Assembly: GCA_030430495.1 (NCBI GenBank)
Contig: JAUIKM010000021.1
Coordinates: 1-64,000, forward strand
Reading direction: 5' to 3'
Length of the DNA stretch: 64,000 nucleotides
Source: a bacterium
GTDB lineage: Bacteria > Bacteroidota > Ignavibacteria > Kapaibacteriales > UBA7675
Each line of letters starts with the position of its first letter. Position 1 is the stretch's first letter. Below, in pieces: positions 26,564 to 35,689 of the stretch. Both the position numbers and the translations under genes were made by a program. The notes beneath the pieces were generated by a model. That model was not told the DNA's origin, did not search any database, and was given only the letters and a program-made list of their open reading frames with translations.

Positions 26564-26867
26564 AGCTGAACTGCTCCGGGATGAGAGTTTGAGGCTGCGT
26601 GACAAACAAAATAGTCAAAAGGCAAGCCGGAACGGCGAAGCCAAAGAAACCGCGAATATATACATTTAAATGTTTATGCAGGCTGTGTCGGGCGAGGTCT
26701 GTATTGTGCTGCGGCGTTACGAAAAAGGCGCAATTGTCACGGTAACAGGAAATCAGGGCGGGGCGGGCTGAAACCAAATGCACGGTCAAGAGTCTATCAC
26801 TCACGTCTTCCGCCATCATACAGCCGCTAAGTCACTATCCATCTCAATGTAATGAGGAGGCAGTATC

Positions 26868-27287
26868 ATGAAAAACATGATGCTCATCTGTGCGGTAATG
26901 TTGTTTGCCGCGTTTACGGGGCTCAAGTCCCAGGATTTGACGGTAATCAATAACGCAACATGTGATGTAAAACTGGATATGTTTTACTCGGACGACATGT
27001 GCTCGCCGATTCCTGTGCTTACGCAGATTCTTGCCGCCAGTGATACGACGATTGTAACAAGTCCCAGTGGGGAGAACTGGGTCGGCGCACGCGTGGCGAT
27101 TAACACGAGCATTCGCGTGGGCGACCCGAACAACTGCAACAGCTGTTCGGCGCAGTGCGGCACTCCGCCGACGATCCTGACGGATCAGGACTTTGTGCCG
27201 AACACCTGTGCGGACATCTTCAAGCTGGACTGGACGGGCGACGGCTGCGCTTCGGGCAGTGCGACGCTTGTGATCACGCCGCTATAG
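26868..27287 (+). CDS. Small secreted Cys-rich protein of unknown function
   Basis: A 139-residue protein behind a strong ribosome-binding site (TGAGGAGG). A signal peptide (MKNMMLICAVMLFAAFTGLKSQ) ends in Ser-Gln, a cleavage style frequent in Bacteroidota. The mature part has eight Cys, including CNSCSAQC, and otherwise polar beta-type sequence (DLTVINNATCDVKLDMFY). The Cys content suggests disulfide bonds in a secreted or surface protein. I do not recognise a family with certainty; similar small secreted proteins with an N-x-T-x-C-D start are common in Bacteroidota. A perfect hairpin follows at 27313, so it is probably a single-gene transcript. Confidence 0.7.
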   Translation: MKNMMLICAVMLFAAFTGLKSQDLTVINNATCDVKLDMFYSDDMCSPIPVLTQILAASDTTIVTSPSGENWVGARVAINTSIRVGDPNNCNSCSAQCGTPPTILTDQDFVPNTCADIFKLDWTGDGCASGSATLVITPL

Positions 27288-27312
27288 ACACTTGAATTAA
27301 TGTACGTTAGAT

Positions 27313-27340
27313 CGCCCCGCCGATTCGAATCGGCGGGGCG
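27313..27340. terminator. Perfect 28-bp GC-rich palindrome, probable terminator
   Basis: The left arm CGCCCCGCCGATTC (27313-27326) is the exact reverse complement of the right arm (27327-27340). It begins 25 bp after the stop of the small secreted protein gene and is followed by AGGTGATTTT, a short T-rich tail. The stem is very stable and contains CGATTCGAATCG at its centre. Confidence 0.65.
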
Positions 27341-27695
27341 AGGTGATTTTACATCGGCAGTGGAGAAAACCTCTCCCACGGTCATCGAAAACATGTGCCC
27401 GGACTTTTCTCCAAGCGCTGTAACCGGGACGTTGAGTGTCCAGAAATACCCTTTGCAGTTTGAATCCCCGGCGTTGCGATAAACTCAGGCTGAGTGTCCG
27501 AATCAGATGTCGACAGAACAACGGCGTCTTACCAGGCCAAAAGTGTAATGAGTGAGAACGAACAGCATCCAGAAAACAGAAAATAATTAGATACAACTTC
27601 TAACATTAAGTGTTTAATGCCACGGGCGATTCAGTTTGCACATTCTGTTGATGCCCCAAATTACTTATTCAGTAGAATCAACATTCAAGAGGATA
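27341..27695. other. Non-coding stretch
   Basis: No gene or clear repeat was found. A ribosome-binding site (AAGAGGA) for the next gene lies at its right end. Confidence 0.4.
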
Positions 27696-28160
27696 ATGAT
27701 GAACTATCGCAAGTGTCTGTTAGTGCTCGTTTGTTTTAGTTTGCTGTTTGTATATAGAGATGTAAGAGCCGGTGAAGAAGTTCGCGCCGTGACCGTCAGT
27801 TTGTCAAATACGGATGCCTACTACGGTGAAGACTTTACGTACAATGTTAAGGTTGAGAACACGGGGAACGTTGTGTACACGGGCGAGCTTACAATCGAAT
27901 TCCACAGAGCGCTCAGGTATGTGTCCAGCGGCCCGACGTCAGCTGAGATAATCGGCAATATCGCTACGTGGCAGGTTAAGGATTTAGCTGTCGGCGCCGA
28001 CGAGATTTTTTCAATCAAGCTGAGTATACCCGGCAACGGCCAGAATATGCTTGGCGCCAGCGTATGCGCAACAGCCGAAGCCGATGTGGACAAGAAACTT
28101 CCCGCAGAAATAGTTGACGCTGCCGGCACCGAGCTCTGCCATTCTGTTTACAAGCCCTAG
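27696..28160 (+). CDS. Secreted DUF11/CARDB-like beta-sandwich protein
   Basis: A 154-residue protein with a signal peptide (MMNYRKCLLVLVCFSLLFVY, cleavage near VRAGEE). The mature part is one Ig-like domain (VTVSLSNTDAYYGEDFTYNVKVENTGNVVYTGELTIEF ... AVGADEIFSIKLSIPG), the pattern of DUF11/CARDB domains often repeated in large surface proteins. Here only one copy is present. Two Cys near the C-terminus could form a disulfide. The start may be the ATG at 27696 or the one directly after it at 27699; both sit behind AAGAGGA. Role unknown; probably an extracellular or periplasmic binding module. Confidence 0.7.
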   Translation: MMNYRKCLLVLVCFSLLFVYRDVRAGEEVRAVTVSLSNTDAYYGEDFTYNVKVENTGNVVYTGELTIEFHRALRYVSSGPTSAEIIGNIATWQVKDLAVGADEIFSIKLSIPGNGQNMLGASVCATAEADVDKKLPAEIVDAAGTELCHSVYKP

Positions 28161-28580
28161 TAAAGTCTGGGGAAGGAGTGGTATCACGGGGAGCTGTCCA
28201 CTTCTGAAATAAGACACACATTCGACACAACCCCACGCGCTGTTTTCTACACGGGAGGCAGCGTTGTTGTTTTACTGGTTGTTTGAACTGTTAGACTTCC
28301 CGAGTCTGGACTCCCTGACTGACGGCGTTTCATTTGAACTGCGGACTGATGAATGGCACTATCCGCCGACTGTGCACTGTTCGATGAAAACACCCGGCAT
28401 CGAGTACAGAATGTCAGGTCGGATTCGCGGGCAAGACGGCTTCGCTCGAAGCTGCAATCACAGCTGTACTGGAGGCGGAGGCATCTCGGGCGCCTTAGTT
28501 TACATAAGGTGTATTAGGTGGCTTGGCTCTGTACACGACAAAACCTTTAACCCGTCGAAAACAAGCTAAAAACGGCACTT
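28161..28580. other. Non-coding junction region before the IS4 fragment
   Basis: No supported gene. Composition changes here from the GC-rich left half to the AT-rich island. The short frames present carry no recognisable domain. I could not identify a terminal inverted repeat of the adjacent IS. Confidence 0.35.
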
Positions 28581-29057
28581 TTAGGCGGTTTTAAGAGCTT
28601 GACACATTCTCTGAATTGATTTCTGCACGTTTTGCTGTCGAAGTGTAGAATTAACTTTTGCATACGATCGAGTCCCGTACGGAACAGACTCTTTGCCGGA
28701 CGCTCGTGATTTTTTGATTATGATCGACTCAACTTCCGCAATCCATTGTCCTGCCTTGTGTGCCCAACTGAATGCCAGCGTCAGTAATCCAACGAGTTTG
28801 ACAACTCGGTCCGGATCACGCAATTGCGTTGACTCCAGATTGAATTCGCGTGTTTTGAGATGGCCGAAGAGCGTTTCGATTCCCCAGCGTTGCCGGTAAA
28901 ACGAAATGGCCTCAATAAGTATTGCGGCGTAGCGACGGGGACAAATTTCTGGTAGACTACAGCAGCGATAAACTGCCCCATTTTCGACGACCGCACCGGC
29001 GAGCAGCGGTGTTCGGAACTTTATGTATGCTTCGGTTACGTTCACGAAATAGGGCAA
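28581..29057 (-). pseudogene. IS4-family transposase, C-terminal fragment
   Basis: The frame encodes 158 residues. Its middle has the IS4 signature Y-x2-R-x3-E-x6-K in FYRQRWGIETLFGHLKTREF, followed by the typical continuation LRDPDRVVKLVGLLTLAFSWAHK. Full IS4-type transposases are about 350-450 residues and carry two further catalytic Asp upstream; those are missing because the homologous part stops near 29057, directly at the 3' end of the cusB gene. The fragment is therefore inactive. It marks one side of the metal island and was probably truncated when the island segment joined here. Confidence 0.8.
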
Positions 29058-29062
29058 TCCAC

Positions 29063-30265
29063 TTAGTGACTATGCTCAGCTTCACCTTTCTTCATTTCTG
29101 CCAACAAGTAGTAAGCATTGTTCCAGGCAACAGCAGTGCTTTTTTCCAATGGTTTGAATAGTTTAATCTCTATCCAATTATTGTCTCGCTTACCAACCAT
29201 CACTTCTATGGGGTGAAATGCCCATCCGGAGTTTCCATTATCAATCTCTTTTTCAGCGGTAAAGATGAAATATTTGCCACCTTCTCTCACCACACCTGCT
29301 TCCGGCAGAGCATAACTTTGTCCACTATCGGTTAAGATTCGGCCCCTTATATACATTCCCGGTATCAAAAAGCCTTTTTTACTATCAATTTCAGCGTGAA
29401 GATGGATGGCTTTCGGAGACTGCTCAAACGTTTTCCCAACCGCAAAAACAGTTGCTTTCAGTTGTTTATCGGGTAGTGATTCGACTGAAAAATCGATTTT
29501 TTGCCCTTCTTTCACCTTGTGCATATCCTTTTCAAAGACCATAAAATCGGCATGGATGTGGTCAGAATTAACTATCTCAAATATCTCAGATTGAGGCTCA
29601 ACGAACTGCCCTGTTTTCACTTTTACTGACCGAATGTGCCCCTCGATTGGACTTAGTACGGGTACTTGCTCATAGATGTCACCTTGACGCACTTTTTCAA
29701 TGTTTAACTCCATAATATCTAATTGAGCCTCATAGCCTTTTACCATGCCTTTCATCGATTGGTAGTCTGCCCATATTTTTTGAAACTCTTTCCCTGATCC
29801 AACTTTTTCTTCATACAACGTCTCTTGTCGCTGGTACTCTTGCTCAAGGTACTGAAGCTGGAACCAGCTCTTTACATAGCCGGTCTGTAATGTAATCAGA
29901 TCAGGGTGGCTAAGATAGGCCAGCACCTGTCCTTTGTTTACTTTGTCTCCTTCAATGACTTTAATAGTCGTAACGTTGGCTCCTATAATTGCGGTAACAA
30001 CCGCTTCATATTGTGGTAGCACCTCCAGTTGCCCATTTGCCTCTATATATGAACTGAGGTTTCGAAGAGGCAGTGTATCTGTTTTCATGTCCAATGACTG
30101 AAATTGTTGCTCGGAAAAATGGACTTCATCTCCGTGTCCCTCTTCGTGTTTGTGGTGACCGGATTCTTCATTTCCTTCATGGCTATGACCATCTTCATTA
30201 TGTCCCGAATCATTGCAGGCTATTAAAAACAAGGCTGTTACAATCGACATGATCAGTGCTTTCAT
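29063..30265 (-). CDS. cusB: RND efflux periplasmic adaptor lipoprotein (CusB/CzcB type)
   Basis: A 400-residue protein with a lipoprotein signal (MKALIMSIVTALFLIAC) and a His-rich metal-binding-like stretch right after it (HNEDGHSHEGNEESGHHKHEEGHG). Next come the barrel-sandwich and helical hairpin of membrane-fusion proteins (VIGANVTTIKVIEGDKVNKGQVLAYL ... VLSPIEGHIRSVKVKTGQFVEP). The C-terminus is again His-containing (EAEHSH). It links the inner-membrane pump to the outer-membrane channel and may hand metal to the pump. The ATG at 30265 is chosen because GGAG lies 8 bp before it. Last gene of the operon with the CusA-TolC fusion, 41 bp downstream of it. Confidence 0.9.
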   Translation of the reverse strand: MKALIMSIVTALFLIACNDSGHNEDGHSHEGNEESGHHKHEEGHGDEVHFSEQQFQSLDMKTDTLPLRNLSSYIEANGQLEVLPQYEAVVTAIIGANVTTIKVIEGDKVNKGQVLAYLSHPDLITLQTGYVKSWFQLQYLEQEYQRQETLYEEKVGSGKEFQKIWADYQSMKGMVKGYEAQLDIMELNIEKVRQGDIYEQVPVLSPIEGHIRSVKVKTGQFVEPQSEIFEIVNSDHIHADFMVFEKDMHKVKEGQKIDFSVESLPDKQLKATVFAVGKTFEQSPKAIHLHAEIDSKKGFLIPGMYIRGRILTDSGQSYALPEAGVVREGGKYFIFTAEKEIDNGNSGWAFHPIEVMVGKRDNNWIEIKLFKPLEKSTAVAWNNAYYLLAEMKKGEAEHSH

Positions 30266-30306
30266 ATTATTCTCCATAGTACATTTATGATGTTTTGTTT
30301 ATTGTG

Positions 30307-33300
30307 TCATTGACCAATTAGGAATTCCAGGCTGACAACAGCATGGTTGAATCCATTTAACGTATTGATGTAGTCATGCTTAATCTCCAGCGCCTGATTC
30401 AGGTTCTGAAAGTACTCAACATAATCAATGGCTCCGCTGTCATAACTTTTCTGGGAGTTATAAATAGTTAAATCGGCCTGTGGAACCGCCTTTTCCCTAA
30501 AATACTTCAAACTGCCCTGGAGTTTCTGTACCTCTTGTAGTTGCTGTGCATACTGCCCCTGAAGAACAGTGTTGTAGTAGTCAGCATTAATTTGAGCCAT
30601 TTGTTTTTTGAGTTCTGCTGATTCTATATTCGCATTGTAAGAACCAAAAAACACAGGAATGGATATTCCTGCCTGAAAGCTTGAAAAGCGGTCGGATCCA
30701 CTTGCAATATCACCATTGGCGGTTGGAATTCCGATAAGAGATTGGTTTAAATATCCTATCGAAAAAGTGGGCAGCATTTTAGCTGATTGCACGTCCTTTT
30801 CAGCACCGGCAATATCAACCAGAACTTTTGCATAGGCTAACAGTGGGGTGTTGGCAAGATATTTTGAATCGTTAACAGTAGCCGTTGACCGTTCATCCAA
30901 GGGTGCAGGTGCAAAGCTGAGAATGGACGTATCATTTATGAGAACCCGAAGCTGTTGCTCCTGGATGGCAATATCCGATTCAATCAACTGAAGCGCGTTT
31001 TTTATTTCCATCTCCCTGGTCTCTGCCGCCACTTTTTCCAGATACCCGCTAGCCCCAGTTGCATACCGCAGAGTAGCGGCACGCAAGAACTTGCTAAAAA
31101 GGCTATCCTGATACCGAAGTAGCTTTTCCTTTTCTCTGAAAAAAGCCAGTTGATACCAGGCCTTTCTAATATCTCGTTGCAACGTATTTTCTGTCACGGC
31201 CAACTTCAATTCGCTTTCCCTTATTCTTTCCGCCGCCAATTTCCCCCGATTTGTGTAAACCGTAGGAAATTCAAAATTTTGGCTAAGGTTAATGGCAAAG
31301 TCGGTTTCAAAACTGTTGTACTGCCCAAGTTCTATGCCTATATCGGTTTTATCAGGATTAAAAGCCGCTTGCTTTCTGTGCCCCTGTAGCTCAATATTGG
31401 CTTTTGCCGCCTGCACACTTCCATTGTTGTTAAACCCAAGTTTAATTGCCTCCTCGACCGTTGTAATTATTTTATTCTCTTGGCTCTGCGCTTTGAGTTC
31501 GCCGCCAGAATAACATGCCATACCGCCTGTCAAAAGCAGCGAGACAATAGCTTTGGGAATGACCGCCTTCGCGGTTTTGCCTTCCATCCACCTGTATAAA
31601 ATTGGCAACACAAACAGCGTTAAAAAGGTAGCGGTTATCATGCCGCCAATCACAACCGTTGCCAACGGTCGCTGTACTTCGGCGCCGGCAGATGTGGAAA
31701 TTGCCATAGGTAAAAATCCCAACACATCGGTTAAAGCGGTAAGTAGGATAGGCCGTATTCTTCCTCTGGCTCCCAATCGAATCCTTTTATTCAAGTCGGT
31801 TATACCTTGTGATTTTAACTCGTTCCACTCACTTATCAACACCAGGCCATTTAATACGGCAACACCAAATAACACAATAAAACCTACGCCTGCCGAGATA
31901 CTGAATGGCATATCCCGTAGCCATAAAGCGAAAACTCCCCCAATGGCTGCCAGCGGAATAGCCACGTAAATCATCGTCGTTTGCTTGATGGATTTTAGAG
32001 CAAAAAATATAAGCAAGAAAATCAATCCTAACGCAATGGGCACAACGATTTGCAGTCGTTTGCTGGCACGCTCCAGATTCTCAAAGGCACCGCCATAACG
32101 AATGTAATACCCGGGAGGAAGCTCTAACTGTGCATCGAGTTTGTGCCGAATTTCTTCTACCAACGATTTAATATCACGGCCTCTTACGTTAATGCCTACG
32201 TAAGTTCTCCGGTTCGTATTCTCCCGACTTATCTGCATCGGACCGGTCTGGTAGCTAATCTCGGCCACCTCTCTAAGTGGAATTTGCGATCCGTTGGGCA
32301 CGTTGATATACAGGTTTTTGATGTCTTCAATGCTTTTTCTGTATTGTTCGTGTAATCGGACCACAAGGTCAAAGCGTTTTTCCCCTTCAAAAATCACACC
32401 GGCTTTACCTCCCGCAAAAGCAGATTGCACAAGAGTATTCAACTCCTTCACGTGCAAGCCATATTGAGCCAACTTATATCTGTTATATGTTACAGTCATT
32501 TGTGGAAGTCCGCTGGTGGCTTCAACCTTCATATCTGCCACGCCCTGAACAGTAGAAATAATCTCACCCATTTCCTCTGCTTTTGCTGCCAACACCTCCA
32601 AATCTTCACCGAATAATTTGACGGCAATGTCTTCCCGAACACCGGTAAGCAGTTCGTTGAAACGCATTTCGATAGGTTGCGTAAATTCGTAGTTTACTCC
32701 AGGAACGGTACTAACCGCCTCTTTCATTTTGTTAATGAGTTCTTCCTTGCTACTTGCGCTCACCCATTCGTCTTGAGGTTTAAGCAATACAAAACAGTCG
32801 CCAATATCCATCGGCATTGGATCGGTCGGCACTTCCGCCACTCCAAACCGCGTCATGGCGTGATTAACTTCAGGAAAATTTGCAAGCAGGATCTGTTCGA
32901 TTTTTGTTGACGTTTCTATGGATTCAGTTAGTGAGCTTCCTGGTTTAAGTATGATGTGAAAAGCTATATCTCCTTCATCTAGCTGGGGTATGAACTCTCC
33001 GCCCATCCTGCTGAAGATAAATATTGCCAAAACGAGTAAAGCAACAGCTGCCCCTATTACCCATTTTGCGCCTTTCAAGGCTTCTCCCAATGTGGGTTCG
33101 TATATGTTTTCCAACCAGATGACAAAACGATCTCCCCACGAGGTGTTATTTTTTGTGTTTATGCGGATAAACCAGGCCGACATCATAGGTACGTATGTCA
33201 GACAAAGGATCATCACACCAGTCATGGCGAACATGAATGTAAGCGCCATCGGCTGAAACATTTTGCCTTCAATGCCCTCTAAGGCTAGAATCGGGATAAA

Positions 33301-34677
33301 GACAATCAGGATTATTAACTGACCGAAAAAGGCCGCATTCATCATTTTGCTGGAAGCGTTATACGCAACCTCATTGCGGACACCTGCGGTGATGTTTTGT
33401 TTTTTTAACACCTTGTTGTGAAGCAGAAATACGGTTCCTTCCACAATAATCACCGCTCCGTCAACAATTATCCCGAAGTCAATGGCTCCCAGGCTCATCA
33501 GGTTTGCCCAAACCCCAAACAAGTTCATCATTACAAACGCAAATAACAGCGACAGAGGAATGGTGGATGCAACAATTAAACCGCCTCTCCAATTACCGAG
33601 TAAAAAGACCAGCACAAATATAACTATCAGCGCTCCTTCCATCAGGTTTTGACTAACGGTGCTTGTTGTCTTTGAAATCAGAGTGCTTCGGTCGAGAAAT
33701 GGCTCGATGTGCACACCTTCAGGCAACGACTTTTGAATGTCTGCGATGCGCCCTTTAACGGCTTCAATAACATCGTTGGAGTTAGCACCTTTAAGCATGA
33801 GTATCATGCCGCCAACTGCCTCACCTTTTCCGTCTTTGGTAAAAGCGCCATATTTAACAGCTTTTCCAAACTTCACTGAAGCCATGTCTTTAATGGTGAT
33901 CGGCAAGCCATTCACAGTAGTAATTACTATGTTTTCGATATCCTCAATACTCCGCGCTAATCCTTCGCCCCTGATAAAATTGGCATAGTGATCTTTTTCA
34001 ATGTACGCCCCCCCGGTATTTTGGTTGTTCATTTCCAGGGCATGGAAAATATCAGCAATAGTCAAGCTCATGGCTTTTAGCTGGTCCGGGTCAAGAGCTA
34101 CTTCGTATTGTTTAATATCACCGCCAAATGCGTTGACTTCCACTACGCCCGGCACCATTGCCATTTGTCTGCGCACAATCCAGTCTTGAATAGTGCGCAG
34201 ATCTGCCGCACTATATTGCCCGGAAAAAGCCGAATCAACTTCCAAAGTATACTGGTATATTTCGCCCAGCCCGGTGGATATGGGGCCCATAGAAGGTTCG
34301 CCAAAACCTTGTGGGATTACTTCTTTAACTTCTGTCAGTTTTTCCGCCACCAGTTGCCTGGGGAGATATGTCTCCATATCATCTTGAAATACAATGGTTA
34401 CCACCGATAATCCGAAACGGGAAACCGAGCGTATTTCTGTAACTCCCGGAAGGTTGGCCATTGCCACTTCTACGGGGTAGGTAACAAACTGCTCGATATC
34501 CTCTGTACTGAGGTTAGGAGCTTGCGTGATTACTTGTACCTGGTTATTCGTAATATCAGGCACGGCGTCCAGCGGAACCTTGGTCATGCTCCATATTCCT
34601 CCTAGGATGAGGGCAATAGTGAGCAAGCCAATCAACAGCTTGTTATTTATTGAGAATAAAATTATTCGATTAATCAT
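30307..34677 (-). CDS. cusA: Heavy-metal RND pump fused to a TolC-like outer-membrane channel (CusA-OMF fusion)
   Basis: A 1456-residue fusion. Residues 1 to about 1030 are an HME-type RND pump: MINRIILFSINNKLLIGLL, KVPLDAVPDITNNQVQV, the membrane motif AIDFGIIVDGAVIIVEG, and the second half GGEFIPQLDEGDIAF ... GFIVLFGVAVLNGLVLISEW. A short hydrophobic, signal-like stretch (about 1035-1055) leads to an outer-membrane-efflux domain (about 1060-1456) with long coiled helices (ATRAAKANIELQGHRK-type, SAELKKQMAQINADYYNTVLQGQ). Such fusions are a known feature of Bacteroidota; processing into two proteins is likely because the parts belong to different membranes. Predicted substrates are Cu+/Ag+ or Zn/Co/Cd. 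The ATG at 34677 is used; the 8-bp repeat array begins 39 bp upstream. Confidence 0.92.
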   Translation of the reverse strand: MINRIILFSINNKLLIGLLTIALILGGIWSMTKVPLDAVPDITNNQVQVITQAPNLSTEDIEQFVTYPVEVAMANLPGVTEIRSVSRFGLSVVTIVFQDDMETYLPRQLVAEKLTEVKEVIPQGFGEPSMGPISTGLGEIYQYTLEVDSAFSGQYSAADLRTIQDWIVRRQMAMVPGVVEVNAFGGDIKQYEVALDPDQLKAMSLTIADIFHALEMNNQNTGGAYIEKDHYANFIRGEGLARSIEDIENIVITTVNGLPITIKDMASVKFGKAVKYGAFTKDGKGEAVGGMILMLKGANSNDVIEAVKGRIADIQKSLPEGVHIEPFLDRSTLISKTTSTVSQNLMEGALIVIFVLVFLLGNWRGGLIVASTIPLSLLFAFVMMNLFGVWANLMSLGAIDFGIIVDGAVIIVEGTVFLLHNKVLKKQNITAGVRNEVAYNASSKMMNAAFFGQLIILIVFIPILALEGIEGKMFQPMALTFMFAMTGVMILCLTYVPMMSAWFIRINTKNNTSWGDRFVIWLENIYEPTLGEALKGAKWVIGAAVALLVLAIFIFSRMGGEFIPQLDEGDIAFHIILKPGSSLTESIETSTKIEQILLANFPEVNHAMTRFGVAEVPTDPMPMDIGDCFVLLKPQDEWVSASSKEELINKMKEAVSTVPGVNYEFTQPIEMRFNELLTGVREDIAVKLFGEDLEVLAAKAEEMGEIISTVQGVADMKVEATSGLPQMTVTYNRYKLAQYGLHVKELNTLVQSAFAGGKAGVIFEGEKRFDLVVRLHEQYRKSIEDIKNLYINVPNGSQIPLREVAEISYQTGPMQISRENTNRRTYVGINVRGRDIKSLVEEIRHKLDAQLELPPGYYIRYGGAFENLERASKRLQIVVPIALGLIFLLIFFALKSIKQTTMIYVAIPLAAIGGVFALWLRDMPFSISAGVGFIVLFGVAVLNGLVLISEWNELKSQGITDLNKRIRLGARGRIRPILLTALTDVLGFLPMAISTSAGAEVQRPLATVVIGGMITATFLTLFVLPILYRWMEGKTAKAVIPKAIVSLLLTGGMACYSGGELKAQSQENKIITTVEEAIKLGFNNNGSVQAAKANIELQGHRKQAAFNPDKTDIGIELGQYNSFETDFAINLSQNFEFPTVYTNRGKLAAERIRESELKLAVTENTLQRDIRKAWYQLAFFREKEKLLRYQDSLFSKFLRAATLRYATGASGYLEKVAAETREMEIKNALQLIESDIAIQEQQLRVLINDTSILSFAPAPLDERSTATVNDSKYLANTPLLAYAKVLVDIAGAEKDVQSAKMLPTFSIGYLNQSLIGIPTANGDIASGSDRFSSFQAGISIPVFFGSYNANIESAELKKQMAQINADYYNTVLQGQYAQQLQEVQKLQGSLKYFREKAVPQADLTIYNSQKSYDSGAIDYVEYFQNLNQALEIKHDYINTLNGFNHAVVSLEFLIGQ

Positions 34678-34715
34678 GGCTATATGCGTTTGGTAGAAAT
34701 GTGACAATAATGGCC

Positions 34716-34803
34716 AGCAGTACAGCAGTACAGCAGTACAGCAGTACAGCAGTACAGCAGTACAGCAGTACAGCAGTACAGCAGTACAGCAGTACAGCAG
34801 TAC
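34716..34803. repeat. Eleven exact tandem copies of an 8-bp unit (AGCAGTAC)
   Basis: The unit AGCAGTAC repeats without a single mismatch from 34716 to 34803. The array lies between the DUF6660 gene and the CusA-TolC fusion gene, 39 bp upstream of the fusion start codon, in its probable leader or promoter. Perfect short repeats of this kind change copy number by slipped-strand mispairing. Since 8 is not a multiple of 3, any reading frame across it would also shift. No spacers, so not CRISPR. Confidence 0.97.
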
Positions 34804-34963
34804 ACGTAATGAAATTATGGCGACTCTTACTAACAGACCTCGGCTACCAGGCTGTCAGTTTGGGCAAGGCTCAGTACAGGAGTGTTAATGATCTGAAACA
34901 GGTACCATAAAATCACGCTGACCGGCTGGCCACATGCTCATGGTAGAATAGATCAACAATTAA

Positions 34964-35281
34964 TTAGGCATGTTTTGGTGGATGCCAGACGGCTTGGCCT
35001 ATTCCGTTGGAATGAGGTTCTTGATAATAGCTGGGTCTATTTTTTTCCTCTTGCGGTGGTGTGGAAGCCCACCAAGGATTAGCGATAAATACTACAGAAG
35101 TACAGCCACAGGTGCAAAACGGCGAACACCTGTCGGAATCAGAATGATTAGTCTGATTCTGGTCACCTTGTGTATCAACACAGATTTCAATACTAACAAT
35201 ATCTACAGCATGGGGATCACCACACGGCAGAACTGTAAGATACAAGACAATACAGGTTAATATGGCCGAGAATACTTGCAT
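34964..35281 (-). CDS. DUF6660-like small Cys-rich exported protein
   Basis: A 105-residue protein starting MQVFSAILTCIVLYLTVLPC, a hydrophobic N-terminal segment, followed by a polar spacer with Asp and Gln, then the Cys cluster CSPFCTCGCTSVVF and an end in VWHPPKHA. This order (hydrophobic start, acidic spacer, C-x-PFCTC-x-C, terminal PPK) matches a small family found upstream of CusA-type pumps in Bacteroidota. The Cys and His suggest metal handling in the periplasm. The start at 35281 is preferred over the longer frame from 35314. It precedes the CusA-TolC gene by 286 bp with the 8-bp repeats in between. Confidence 0.7.
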   Translation of the reverse strand: MQVFSAILTCIVLYLTVLPCGDPHAVDIVSIEICVDTQGDQNQTNHSDSDRCSPFCTCGCTSVVFIANPWWASTPPQEEKNRPSYYQEPHSNGIGQAVWHPPKHA

Positions 35282-35380
35282 ACAGTACGAATATAGAAGT
35301 ATAAAATCACACAAACAAACTATTTGTCACACCGAGATGTAAAAACTCCTGTTAGCATGATATTGAGAATCGCGAGTAAA

Positions 35381-35420
35381 TTTTATCATACACTTTGTGA
35401 TTACATTGATTGAAACACCA
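35381..35420 (+). repeat. 40-bp direct repeat, left copy
   Basis: Matches 39670-39709 in the same orientation at 35 of 40 positions; both share CACTTTGTGATT and TTGATTGAAAC. The two copies bracket the porin/Rieske/di-heme/DtxR segment, with a broken recombinase just inside this copy, so they may be old attachment sites or ends of a mobile segment. Confidence 0.75.
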
Positions 35421-35689
35421 AGCACGCTGCCCGACAGAAAATTGATCTTTAGAAAGAGCCGCTTTACACGGCTTTGATAGTTACACCCCCCAATTACTTC
35501 TTGAAAAGCAACTCAAGCATTGAGTCTATCGCCAAATCATATTGGGACACGTAGAACGAGATTCGGTTGATCTATCTCCAGACGGATCGGAATGAAGAGC
35601 TACTCCACCTGGCACGCGTTCACAAAAGAACAAACTTCGATCAGAACCGTAGTTTCCATCCAGTACTGGCACCTCGAACGCTTTACCAT

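Noticed and set aside
27313-27340. tRNA T-arm or operator
   Set aside because: Contains GATTCGAATC but no tRNA cloverleaf around it; position after a stop codon fits a terminator better.
28264-28569. 101-codon + strand frame at the island border
   Set aside because: No ribosome-binding site, no domain, low-complexity composition; probably junction DNA.
34716-34803. CRISPR array
   Set aside because: Units are 8 bp and directly adjacent, without spacers, and no cas genes are present.
34701-34910. Short frame translating the 8-bp repeats (STAVQQYS repeats)
   Set aside because: The repeat explains the open frame; the remainder has no domain and the flanking genes are on the other strand.
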